Shown one piece after another: positions 19,301 through 26,317 of a DNA stretch of 64,000 bases. The stretch spans positions 48,037 through 112,036 of the forward strand of contig CAYJKY010000003.1 in assembly GCA_964370825.1 (NCBI GenBank), read 5' to 3'. The notes under the pieces are model-generated. The model was not told the DNA's origin. It searched no databases and saw only the letters and a program-made list of their open reading frames with translations. Numbering within the stretch: the stretch's first letter is position 1; each line of letters opens with the position of its first letter. The stretch comes from CAYJBH01 sp964370825. Lineage in GTDB: Bacteria > Bacillota > Clostridia > Oscillospirales > Ruminococcaceae. The position numbers were made by a program, and so were the translations under genes.

Positions 19301-20546
19301 TTGCGGTTAGACTCGAGCAACCGTTAAAAGTAGCAGGTGTAACTGAGTTCACTCCGACCGGAAGGTTTATTTCAGTTAGACTGGTACAACCCAAAAAAGC
19401 ATTAATACCAATAGATGACACACTATCTGGAATGGATACTGTAGTTAAGTTGGTACAACCCCAGAAAGTTTGAGTTTCGATTGATGTTACACCATCTGGA
19501 ATATTTAAGGTGGTTAAGTTAATGCAGTCCATAAAAGCTGAAGAACCAATTGATGTTACACCATCCGGAAGATCTATTGTGCTTAGACTGCTACAGCCTT
19601 CAAAAGTATGAAAATCAATTGAGGTTATACCTTCTGGGATGTTTATGGTGGTTAAATTAGCACAGCCATTAAAAGCGTGCCCCTCAATCAGAGTTACACT
19701 TTCTGGAATGTTTATTGTACTTAATCCGGTACAATCGCTGAAAGCACCCTGACCAATTGTTGTAACTCCATGTGGTATTAGTATAGTAGTAAGGCTGTTG
19801 CATCCATTAAAAGTCCACCAACCAATCGAAGTCACACTACTCGGTATAGGGAAAAAGCTTGAGCTCTTTCCCTGAGGATATCTTACTATTTCTGTTTTGT
19901 TTTTGTTGAATAATATACCATCTTGAGAACTGTAGCGTTGGTTGCCGGAGTGAACATTTATGTCGGTTAGTCCGGTACAGCCAGAGAATTCAAAGTCACC
20001 GGAGGTCATGCTACTTGGAATACCTATAGTAGTTAGGTTGCTACAATCATCAAAAGCATTGTTCCTTATCCATCTGACATCCTCCGGAATGATATATGCA
20101 CCGACTTTTCCAAGAGGATATCTTACTATTTCTGTTTTGTCTTTGTTAAATAATACACCGTCCTGGGAACTATAAAGCTTACTTCCAGATGAGGCATTTA
20201 TGGCAGTTAGACTGATACAACCATAGAACTGAAAATCTCTGGAAGTCACGCCGTCCGGAATTGTTATAGTAGTCATGCCAGTACAATCGTTAAAAGCACG
20301 ATATCCAATCGAGGTGACCATCGCCCCGTCAATCTCAGTAGGGATATCAGCAGAGGTAATCGTCACATCTGCTTTCGTTATCGTCCCTGTATCCTTATCA
20401 AACTCAATCCAAGTCCCGGCAGGTTCAATTCCCGGTAGATTGTAATATTTCACCGATGCCGCACTCACCTCCACCACCGATACCCCGGCGAACACAAACA
20501 AACCTACCATACACATGACAGCTAAAGCAAGCTTTTTAAACATCAT
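16311..20546 (-). CDS. Giant secreted LRR (BspA-type)-lipase-dockerin protein
   Basis: A 1411-residue exported protein with a signal peptide of about 30 residues ending near VEVSAAS. Residues about 75-640 are BspA-type leucine-rich repeats with the recurring core GxTSIGxxAFxxCxxLTxIxIP. About 650-1010 is a class 3 lipase-like alpha/beta hydrolase with the nucleophile elbow GHSRG (Ser near 820). Near 1200-1290 is an InlB/Flg_new-type repeat (GYSLVGWFDG, TTIYAKWG). The last 70 residues form a type I dockerin with two calcium loops (DVNGDETVDVADI and DVNGDGVINFYDV) ending in NFGKTE. LRRs suggest binding to host or microbial surfaces, the lipase an ester-cleaving activity, and the dockerin attachment to a cohesin. 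It is flanked by palindromic repeats. Confidence 0.9.
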   Translation of the reverse strand: MMFKKLALAVMCMVGLFVFAGVSVVEVSAASVKYYNLPGIEPAGTWIEFDKDTGTITKADVTITSADIPTEIDGAMVTSIGYRAFNDCTGMTTITIPDGVTSRDFQFYGCISLTAINASSGSKLYSSQDGVLFNKDKTEIVRYPLGKVGAYIIPEDVRWIRNNAFDDCSNLTTIGIPSSMTSGDFEFSGCTGLTDINVHSGNQRYSSQDGILFNKNKTEIVRYPQGKSSSFFPIPSSVTSIGWWTFNGCNSLTTILIPHGVTTIGQGAFSDCTGLSTINIPESVTLIEGHAFNGCANLTTINIPEGITSIDFHTFEGCSSLSTIDLPDGVTSIGSSAFMDCINLTTLNIPDGVTSIETQTFWGCTNLTTVSIPDSVSSIGINAFLGCTSLTEINLPVGVNSVTPATFNGCSSLTAINVSSSNPSYSSADGVLYNKAITEIIKYPDAKAGAYTIPSTITSIEYMAFMGCYALTELTISDKVTSIDTGTFNGCRGLTAIKVSSSNPSYSSVDGVLYNKDKTELLRYPQRKNSPHFTIPDGITSIGVGAFSQSIGLSNVTIPNSVNLIDDSAFSQCFGLDRVVIPYSATSIGNGAFYNCLSLTDITLPGNIVEIGNSAFDACFELNTVYYGSNQSRWSAIDVGFNNDPLLNATIHYNHGKLESLVVFDSGLEDAPDRYSDIEAYWDDDWFSVSSTDYNHDLATTAMALSGAAYIEGSAKDALVDFGFSSVKEENYSHKYTGHDIHIVGHTFGKKEINVGDESYTLISVIVRGTPSNEEWYSNFDLGIEYLHQGFYRAFFDLEDNLNAYIDEHEINKNNVKFYITGHSRGAAVANILAAEMTDQYSNSNVYSYTFATPTVNQYAKKIGYENIFNIVNNEDFVTRMPLELWGYKRYGVDKYLPSKSTYGDRYDTGYGYGTLKNRAAQAFKTLTGEGEFNVYSGTAMTDKLVKDLYRLASHPVDYYYNLYEGVKGWLSPYMYFYDLADVLVVGGSFNEAIFYTNGFYHYSPINDYFINDKAPDPKVLTTHSMATYYAWMSSCSEAELFAASNQRTRSLTTNSTFKRLTIACPVDVNVYGENDDLLASVVGEVVVNDTLAVVVNDGVKTIDLPGDQNYSIDITAYDAGTMSYTIEEMEVIGSISTALREVSYDNIPLVSGDSFTGDISNLFNINTYNYNLTKNGTDTITSSSDTSAFTISFDTGVPEVFVEDMKTVDGKLLYMPVAQREGYSLVGWFDGTGEGATEIDIDHVFTGDTTIYAKWGDVVGSVSGSISSYMTDENMLIQVMQGETEMGRYTVPTSEHESGLMDKHYIVEDLPYGTYSLVVTKPGHITQTITGIVVDESSNILEPVSLIGGDVNGDETVDVADIEIVQSETNYNKTTTDTGVNTNADVNGDGVINFYDVSIIRNTRNFGKTE

Positions 20547-20579
20547 TCTCTCCCCACAACAAAAATGTACATTTAGTAC

Positions 20580-20608
20580 AGTATACCAAGGTTGTATATT
20601 TGTTGCAA
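20580..20608 (-). promoter_or_regulatory. Promoter of the LRR-lipase-dockerin gene
   Basis: The minus strand shows TTGCAA (20603-20608), 17 bases, TATACT (20580-20585), about 35 bases upstream of the start. A small GTAC-N5-GTAC inverted repeat lies just downstream of the -10 and could be an operator. The start has a GGGGAGAG ribosome site and two tandem ATG codons. Confidence 0.6.
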
Positions 20609-20671
20609 GTGCAATAAAATATTTTTGTCGTTATGTTGTGTAATTCATATTTATTTTGTGAAAAAACAACA

Positions 20672-20791
20672 AAAAACTAATAGCTAAGAGTGAGTAGTGA
20701 AGGGCTGAAGGTGATCACGTATTTAATAAAACATTTTCCGCAGGAAAATTCACCACAGCCCTTCACCATTAGTCATTAGTCTTTAGTTTTT
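20672..20791. repeat. MITE-like element with 36-bp imperfect terminal inverted repeats (copy 2)
   Basis: The 120-base element has ends that are imperfect inverted repeats of 36 bases (26 of 36 match), beginning AAAAACTAA and ending their inner side in TGAAGGGCTG. The centre contains a second small hairpin, ATTTTCC-GCA-GGAAAAT. No transposase is encoded. The right arm closely matches that of the repeat at 16239-16298, in direct orientation, so the two bracket the LRR-lipase gene. The methyltransferase stop codon (20776-20778) lies inside the right arm. Confidence 0.7.
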
Positions 20792-21948
20792 ATCCTTTTA
20801 TTTTGCAGTTCCAATATCTTTGGGTTAATGTTAAACCGCTTTGTCAACTCTTCGAGTTTCTCTTCGAGTTTTTCGTTATGTATTTTCTTTTTCCTCTCGC
20901 CCTTTAGCCTTGCCCTTATCATTGAATTTTTGGGGGTGTTTTCTATCTCTACAAATTCCACCGCATCCACCTCGTAGCCGTTGTTTTTCAGCACCTCACA
21001 GCGGATTACATCGGTGAGCAGTGCCGAGAAACGCTCCTTGTATATTCCGTGTTCTAACAGTAGCGACAGCTCGTCGTTGCAGTTTATCTGTGCGTTTATC
21101 TCGTGTTGACAGCAGGGCACCGAGAAGATGTATTTTATTTTGTTTTTTATTGCGTAGTGTAGGGCGTAGTCGGTGGCGGTGTCGCAGGCGTGTAGCGATA
21201 TTACAGCATCTATCTGCTGTGAGTGCTCAATCTCGGACACATCTCCCACCCTAAAACTTAAATTTTCATAGCCGTATTTCTCGGCAATAGCGTTGCAGTC
21301 GGCTATGACCTCCCTTTTGAGGTCGTAGCCTATCATGTTTACCTTCACACCCTTCACCTCGGTAAAATAGTAGTAGAGTATAAAGGTTAGGTAGGATTTG
21401 CCACAACCGAAATCAATTATGTTAAGGCTGTCCCTGCCATAATCGGTAAACTCGTGCGCTATAATCTCGACAAAACGGTTAATCTGCCGAAATTTATCAG
21501 CTTTTGATTTTTTCAATCTAAAATCGGCATCAAATATTCCGAGGTCTACCAACGCCGGAATATTCTCCCCCTCCTTTAGGATATAATTTTTCTCCCTGTC
21601 GTGGGAGAGGTCTAGGGTTCTCTTGTCGGTTGTCCTCTGCTCACTGCGAAACAGCTTTCCCTTTTTGCTGAGCTTATAGGATATTGTCCTATCCTGCATG
21701 TAAATGTTTATATGCTCATACTGCGTATCGTCCAGCATTGCCCTTATCTGTTCGCAAAGGCTGTCAAAATCGATGTTACTGTGGTATGCTCGGTTATCTA
21801 CAACCTTTTCTATCTGCCATTTCTTTTCCGACCTGAGCATTATGGGTCTGACGGTAACCTTGCCGCCATTTTTTTTGCGGCTAAGGGCGAGCTTGACAAC
21901 TGAATTTTTGTCAAGGTTCATAAGTTCGGCGTGAAAAGTCTCATACAT
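20776..21948 (-). CDS. Class I SAM-dependent methyltransferase, METTL25/RRNAD1-like
   Basis: The 390-residue protein has a methyltransferase domain in its C-terminal half: motif I is IIDFGCGKSYLTF, followed by IGYDLK, FRVGDVSE, ISLHACDTATDYAL and FSVPCCQHE. The HACDTATD and PCCQ stretches characterise the Methyltransf_32 group. The first 140 residues are of unknown fold and may bind the substrate. Substrate unknown, possibly RNA. It overlaps the CYTH gene by eight bases. Its last four residues (KTKD) and stop are encoded by the MITE-like element, so the original C terminus was probably different. Confidence 0.82.
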   Translation of the reverse strand: MYETFHAELMNLDKNSVVKLALSRKKNGGKVTVRPIMLRSEKKWQIEKVVDNRAYHSNIDFDSLCEQIRAMLDDTQYEHINIYMQDRTISYKLSKKGKLFRSEQRTTDKRTLDLSHDREKNYILKEGENIPALVDLGIFDADFRLKKSKADKFRQINRFVEIIAHEFTDYGRDSLNIIDFGCGKSYLTFILYYYFTEVKGVKVNMIGYDLKREVIADCNAIAEKYGYENLSFRVGDVSEIEHSQQIDAVISLHACDTATDYALHYAIKNKIKYIFSVPCCQHEINAQINCNDELSLLLEHGIYKERFSALLTDVIRCEVLKNNGYEVDAVEFVEIENTPKNSMIRARLKGERKKKIHNEKLEEKLEELTKRFNINPKILELQNKRIKTKD

Positions 21949-22501
21949 CGTCGTTCAGTTCCTCTTTTTTTGCGACAAATCTTGAATATTTCCCCTTGCA
22001 TTCATGCTCAAAGCTGACATAGTGCTTCGCCAAAACATCTTTTAGCTTATTATCAAAATCTCCGCTGTACTCCACCTCAATCTCATAGTCCTCGGTGTCG
22101 AGGTAGCTGCTTTTGTCGAGACATATTTCGGTGTCTTTATCCCACTGATATTTATGTCTTTCGGTGGTGAGTGATCCGAGCAGATGGCAATCTCCCACCT
22201 CATGCTTTATTATCTTTGAAATTCTCTCACCCTCGAACATCTCCGGAAGCTGTGGAATTTTTTCCTCATACTCCTTTTTTACGTGAAGCCCTTTTTCCTC
22301 GGATATCGGCATCTTTACCTGTAGCTTGTATTTCGAGCCTATCTCCCTAACCCTCACCGTTGTTTTTCTCTCGGAAAGCACACCCTCACTATCGGCGAAA
22401 TAGTGGTTTGTCTGCACCACCGAGTTATCCGGGCTGAACTCCTTTAAAAGCTCATGAAACTGCTCCTTGGTCAAAAGTTCTTTATATTCCTGTTCTATCA
22501 T
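21941..22501 (-). CDS. CYTH-domain protein (triphosphate-binding)
   Basis: CYTH superfamily protein of 186 residues, a fold that binds inorganic or organic triphosphates in a beta tunnel. The N-terminal signature ExExK appears in variant form as IEQEYKELL, and the tunnel residues are supplied by TTVRVREIGSKYKLQVK, ICLDKSSYLDTEDYEIEVEY and KGKYSRF. Likely activities are thiamine-triphosphatase or inorganic tripolyphosphatase; adenylate cyclase of class IV is less likely. The gene overlaps the methyltransferase start, so they form one unit. A second triphosphate-tunnel protein (VTC) is encoded elsewhere in the window, which may be coincidence. Confidence 0.85.
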   Translation of the reverse strand: MIEQEYKELLTKEQFHELLKEFSPDNSVVQTNHYFADSEGVLSERKTTVRVREIGSKYKLQVKMPISEEKGLHVKKEYEEKIPQLPEMFEGERISKIIKHEVGDCHLLGSLTTERHKYQWDKDTEICLDKSSYLDTEDYEIEVEYSGDFDNKLKDVLAKHYVSFEHECKGKYSRFVAKKEELNDDV

Positions 22502-22598
22502 ATCAATATTTCCTTGTGTTTTAATTGCTATAGTATTTCCTCGATTAACTAATTTTATCAGCCGAATATAAAGTTGTCAACAAATTATATTTTAATGC

Positions 22599-22655
22599 TT
22601 GACAAAACAAGAAGTAACGTGTATACTGTGTATATAAGATATAAACAGTATACAC
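22599..22655 (+). promoter_or_regulatory. Promoter and GntR operator of the ABC transporter operon
   Basis: A TTGACA (22599-22604), 17 bases and TATACT (22622-22627) form the promoter. A perfect 11-base inverted repeat, GTGTATACTGT (22619-22629) and ACAGTATACAC (22645-22655), covers the -10 and the transcription start, 12 bases before the regulator's start codon. Overlap with the -10 implies repression. The regulator encoded just downstream is the obvious ligand, giving an autoregulated operon. Confidence 0.85.
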
Positions 22656-22666
22656 GAAGTGAGAAG

Positions 22667-23029
22667 ATGAATATTATCATAAGCAATGCGGTCGACCGTT
22701 CCATCTATCAACAGATATACGATAGTATAAAAGCGGATATAATATCGTCAAGGCTTGCCGAGGGTGATGCACTGCCTTCCATCCGCAATCTTGCGAAGGA
22801 TTTAAGGATTAGCGTCATTACCACCAAGAGGGCGTATGACGAGTTAGAGAGGGACGGATACATTAACTCGGTGCCCGGCAAAGGTTTTTTTGTTGCGCAG
22901 AAAAACACCGAGCTGATTAAAGAGGCGCATCTCAGGGAGATTGAGCAACACATGAACGAGATATTAAGGCTTGCATCTTCCTGCGGGATAGGCACAGATG
23001 ATATTATCGAGATGTTTAAGGCACTATAA
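22667..23029 (+). CDS. YtrA-subfamily GntR transcriptional regulator
   Basis: A 120-residue regulator. The N-terminal winged helix is of GntR type (SIYQQIYDSIKADIISSRLAEGDALPSIRNLAKDLRIS pattern; tail of the helix at TTKRAYDELERDGYI). The short C-terminal part lacks a ligand-binding domain, as in YtrA-type repressors of ABC transporter operons. I start at 22667 because the ATG follows the operator and a GAAG-type site; the frame reaching back to 22574 would cross the promoter. It precedes an ABC ATPase by 19 bases and probably represses its own operon until an envelope stress signal appears. Confidence 0.9.
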   Translation: MNIIISNAVDRSIYQQIYDSIKADIISSRLAEGDALPSIRNLAKDLRISVITTKRAYDELERDGYINSVPGKGFFVAQKNTELIKEAHLREIEQHMNEILRLASSCGIGTDDIIEMFKAL

Positions 23030-23048
23030 ATTAAGGAGTGATGATGTT

Positions 23049-23888
23049 ATGTATGCAATAGAAATTAACAGTGTAACCAAACGGTACAGAGATTTTTGTC
23101 TCGACAAGTTAACCTTAAAGCTGCCCACCGGAACTATTTTGGGGCTTGTCGGTGAGAATGGTGCCGGAAAAAGCACCACCATTAAGCTGATTATGGGGGC
23201 GTCACTACCCGATAGTGGAGACATTTCGGTCCTTGGTAAGTCTAACACCGGTGCAGATTTTAACAACGTCAAACAGGATATAGGCATTGTGTTGGACGAG
23301 CTGTTTTACCCTGATGTTCTGAACACCAAGGATATTGCCAAAGTCCTCAAAAGCACCTATGCCAACTGGGACAACGAGGTTTACGAGGGCTATATTAAGC
23401 GGTTCAATCTCCCCGATAATAAGCCGATATCAGAGTTTTCACGCGGGATGAAGATGCGCCTTTCCATTGCAACAGCGCTATCCCACTCGGCAAAGCTGTT
23501 GATACTGGACGAGGCTACCGGAGGACTTGACCCGGTGGCGAGGGAGGAGATATTGGACATTCTCAACGAGTACACCCGAAACGAGAATAACTCAATACTT
23601 ATCTCATCTCATATCCTGTCCGACCTTGAAAAGATATGCGATTATATTGCATTCATCAAGGAGGGTAAGCTGTTGCTCTGTGAAGAAAAGGATGTTATTA
23701 TGGAGCAGTACGGAATTTTAAAGCTCGACCCCGAAAGCTATAAGGATCTGCCAAATGAGGCGATAATCTCCTCAAAGCGCAGAGGGTACGGCTACGAAGT
23801 TTTGGTAAACAAAGCCCTTATCTCCTCATCATTCACGCCGGAGAAAACGGCACTCGACGATATATTTTTATTCTTCTCAAACCGATAG
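23049..23888 (+). CDS. ABC transporter ATP-binding protein
   Basis: ATPase subunit of about 279 residues. Walker A is GENGAGKSTT, the signature motif is EFSRGMKMRLSIA, and Walker B is LLILDEATGGLD. The sequence is close to the YtrB/EcsA-like group of ABC-2 transporters. The start at 23049 has AAGGAG nine bases upstream; the longer frame starting inside the gntR gene is unlikely. It lies between the GntR regulator and a small permease, which matches the YtrABC type of layout. Confidence 0.92.
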   Translation: MYAIEINSVTKRYRDFCLDKLTLKLPTGTILGLVGENGAGKSTTIKLIMGASLPDSGDISVLGKSNTGADFNNVKQDIGIVLDELFYPDVLNTKDIAKVLKSTYANWDNEVYEGYIKRFNLPDNKPISEFSRGMKMRLSIATALSHSAKLLILDEATGGLDPVAREEILDILNEYTRNENNSILISSHILSDLEKICDYIAFIKEGKLLLCEEKDVIMEQYGILKLDPESYKDLPNEAIISSKRRGYGYEVLVNKALISSSFTPEKTALDDIFLFFSNR

Positions 23889-23902
23889 AAAGGGAGGCTG
23901 TC

Positions 23903-24520
23903 ATGAAAGGTTTATTATTAAAAGATTGGTTGGTAGTTCTAAAAAAAGTTAAGAGAATATTGTTTGTTGTTCCGATTTTTGCGGTTCTCGGCGGAGAAAC
24001 GGGAGTTATAATGGCATTGATGATTTGCTGTATGCTTGTGAACACCTCATTTGCCTATGACGACCTTGCAAAATGGGATAGGATACAGTGCATGATGCCC
24101 TATAGCAATAGGGACATTGCGCTGAGCAAATATATATTTGGATACATCGGGCTGTTCACCGGCACACTTACCGTTATAATAATCCAACTTATACTTTCGG
24201 TTGTATACCCTCCGCTTTACACGCTTAATGTGCAAATTTTGTTTTACTCCTTACTATCGGCGCTGATGGTAATAGCGGTTTATATTCCTATCTCCTTCAA
24301 GTTTGGGATAGAGAAGGCACGATTTTTACCGATAATATTACTAATACTGGCGTCGGCGGCGGTGTCCTACCTAAATGCAAGCATGGTGGACGACGTCACA
24401 AGGCTGTCATTACTCCCGCAAAACCTTCTGTTTGCCCTACCGTTAATAATCATCGTGATAAATGCAGCTTCCATCCTCATATCTACAAATATACTCGCAG
24501 GTAAGAAACGGCAGGCATAA
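23903..24520 (+). CDS. ABC-2 type transporter permease
   Basis: The 205-residue protein has about six hydrophobic helices and starts MKGLLLKDWLVVLKK, the usual cytoplasmic opening of ABC-2 permeases of this small type. It follows the ATPase by 14 bases with an AAAGGGAGG ribosome site. The transport substrate is unknown; comparable GntR-linked transporters respond to cell-wall antibiotics. No further operon gene follows before the minus-strand genes at 24616. Confidence 0.85.
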   Translation: MKGLLLKDWLVVLKKVKRILFVVPIFAVLGGETGVIMALMICCMLVNTSFAYDDLAKWDRIQCMMPYSNRDIALSKYIFGYIGLFTGTLTVIIIQLILSVVYPPLYTLNVQILFYSLLSALMVIAVYIPISFKFGIEKARFLPIILLILASAAVSYLNASMVDDVTRLSLLPQNLLFALPLIIIVINAASILISTNILAGKKRQA

Positions 24521-24615
24521 CGGCACCCTTTTGTTTGTTTTCAAGAAAGAAACCCTTACTGACTGTTAATCAATAAAGGCTTTTATTTCTATTATTTTGG
24601 AGGACTGTATCACCT

Positions 24616-24861
24616 TTATTTAATATCAAATGCACTCAGCACCGAGTCGGACACAAGCTCGTCGCCGAGCAGTTCCTTATACTGTGCTGTCTTTTCCCTT
24701 TTTTCCAGCTGAAGCTGACGCAGACGTTGCCTTGTCATCTCTCTGCGTCCGTAAAGGGTATAGAGTTTTTCTTCATAGTAGTGGAGACGTTCGAGGATAG
24801 TCTTTTCGTCAGCACTGCTACGAACAACCCCATCCGAATCCTTAAAGGTGAGCATCTTCAT
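24616..24861 (-). CDS. Small coiled-coil protein of unknown function
   Basis: I do not recognise this 81-residue protein. It is rich in Glu, Lys, Arg and Leu. A long helical stretch (ERLHYYEEKLYTLYGRR, then REMTRQRLRQLQLEKREK) probably forms a coiled coil. The ATG at 24861 is preferred because AAGG lies upstream; an earlier GTG inside the dipeptidase gene is possible. It directly follows the dipeptidase gene and is presumably co-transcribed. Function unknown. Confidence 0.6.
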   Translation of the reverse strand: MKMLTFKDSDGVVRSSADEKTILERLHYYEEKLYTLYGRREMTRQRLRQLQLEKREKTAQYKELLGDELVSDSVLSAFDIK

Positions 24862-24871
24862 ATAATCATCC

Positions 24872-26254
24872 TTACAAAGCGGCTCCACACTCGTCCTGCA
24901 ATCTTGCGAGCGAGAGAATAAATATTTTAAGGGAGAACATCAACCTCTCGATGGAAATTCCCTCGTCGGCTCCATGGATTAACCCTACAAAATCCGGATT
25001 AGTCTCATCATGTCCCACACCAAAGCTTACACAGTTATCCAATTTCCTTGCATAGGTGCCGCCCGACATTGTTACCGGCTCACACTTTTTGCCAACAGCC
25101 TTATTATATTCGTCGCAAAGTATGCGTATCGGCTTGGAGGTGGGGTCGGCGAATATGCCATAGCTTATGGGACCGGGGAGGTACTCCTGACCATTTTCCT
25201 TTGCAAACTCAATAAGACGTTCATTCATGTCCTCTATAACACAGCCAAAGGGCGCCCTAATGTTTATACCGGTATTAATTTTCCCATCCTTTACACAGAA
25301 CATTGAAGGCACGACGGTAAGCGGTGTAAAATGTGGCATCTCGGCATCAATACCGATTTTTTTACCGCTACAGTCCGAGCTAATCATCTTTATCATCAAA
25401 AGAGTTTGTTTTTCTGCACCTTCACAAAGATTGTTTTCTAAGATATAATCCACCAAAACATCGGCGGCGTTTATCGCATTCCATGGGTCTGCGGTATGTC
25501 CGCCTGTTCCATGCGCAGTAATTCTTGTGTACTCACCCTCTTGGGCAAGTTTAACCGAGTTGGTCTCGGCAAGGGTAACATCCGTTTTAACCAATGCCTC
25601 TGCCTTTTTTGGAATAACGTTAGAGGCGTCCGACCCCTTCATCTCAAGTATAACCTTACACTCGACAGCGCTTATAAAGGTGCCACCGGTAGAGGTTTTT
25701 TCGCCATACCCCACCGGAAAATCTCCGTCCGGAGTAAATGCGAAAAACGGCGGCTCGTACAGGGCGTTGTACCTGTCCATGTCGGTCATTCCGGTTTCTT
25801 CGTCACAGCCGAAAATAGCACGCATTCCCATCTTTAGCGGTTTGTCCTTAAAAAACAGCAACGCAAACAATGCAAGCACCGACGGACCTTTATTGTCCGA
25901 AACACCCCTACCGAGAATATAGCCCTCCCTCTCGGTCATGGTGTATGGGTCGGTATGCCAACCCTCTCCCACCGGCACGATGTCAAGATGTGAGAGTGTT
26001 GCAAGATACTCCTCTCGCTCCCCCCTTAGCTGCGCAAAGCCAAAATACCCTTCGCCATCGATGGTTTCAAGTCCGTACCCTTTAGCCGCGTTAAGCATAA
26101 CATCCAGTGCATCACGAACACCGTCTCCGAACGGAGCATTATCCGCCGCTGCAGGTGCATTAACACTTTTTGCCGCAACCACCTTTGAAATAAGCTCTAA
26201 AATTTCGGAGCTTTTTTCTTCAATAAAGATATCAACCTCACGTTCAAAAGACAT
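24872..26254 (-). CDS. pepV: M20-family dipeptidase (PepV/Sapep type)
   Basis: Zinc dipeptidase of 460 residues. The metal site is seen in LSHLDIVPVGEGW (first His-x-Asp), GRGVSDNKGP (bridging Asp) and FGCDEETGMTDMDRY (catalytic Glu and ligand Glu). A C-terminal His is in GLIHGADEGI. The long inserted lid domain of PepV and Sapep is present by length. It cleaves N-terminal residues from dipeptides in the cytoplasm. A GGAGG ribosome site precedes the ATG. Confidence 0.9.
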   Translation of the reverse strand: MSFEREVDIFIEEKSSEILELISKVVAAKSVNAPAAADNAPFGDGVRDALDVMLNAAKGYGLETIDGEGYFGFAQLRGEREEYLATLSHLDIVPVGEGWHTDPYTMTEREGYILGRGVSDNKGPSVLALFALLFFKDKPLKMGMRAIFGCDEETGMTDMDRYNALYEPPFFAFTPDGDFPVGYGEKTSTGGTFISAVECKVILEMKGSDASNVIPKKAEALVKTDVTLAETNSVKLAQEGEYTRITAHGTGGHTADPWNAINAADVLVDYILENNLCEGAEKQTLLMIKMISSDCSGKKIGIDAEMPHFTPLTVVPSMFCVKDGKINTGINIRAPFGCVIEDMNERLIEFAKENGQEYLPGPISYGIFADPTSKPIRILCDEYNKAVGKKCEPVTMSGGTYARKLDNCVSFGVGHDETNPDFVGLIHGADEGISIERLMFSLKIFILSLARLQDECGAAL

Positions 26255-26317
26255 ATTACCTCCAATAAAATAGTTTTGAATTTATAGTATCACATATAAT
26301 GGTCAATAGCAACGATT

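Noticed and set aside
21704..21934. Plus-strand frame of 76 codons opposite the methyltransferase start.
   Set aside because: It lies fully within the coding strand of a recognisable methyltransferase and lacks a ribosome site.
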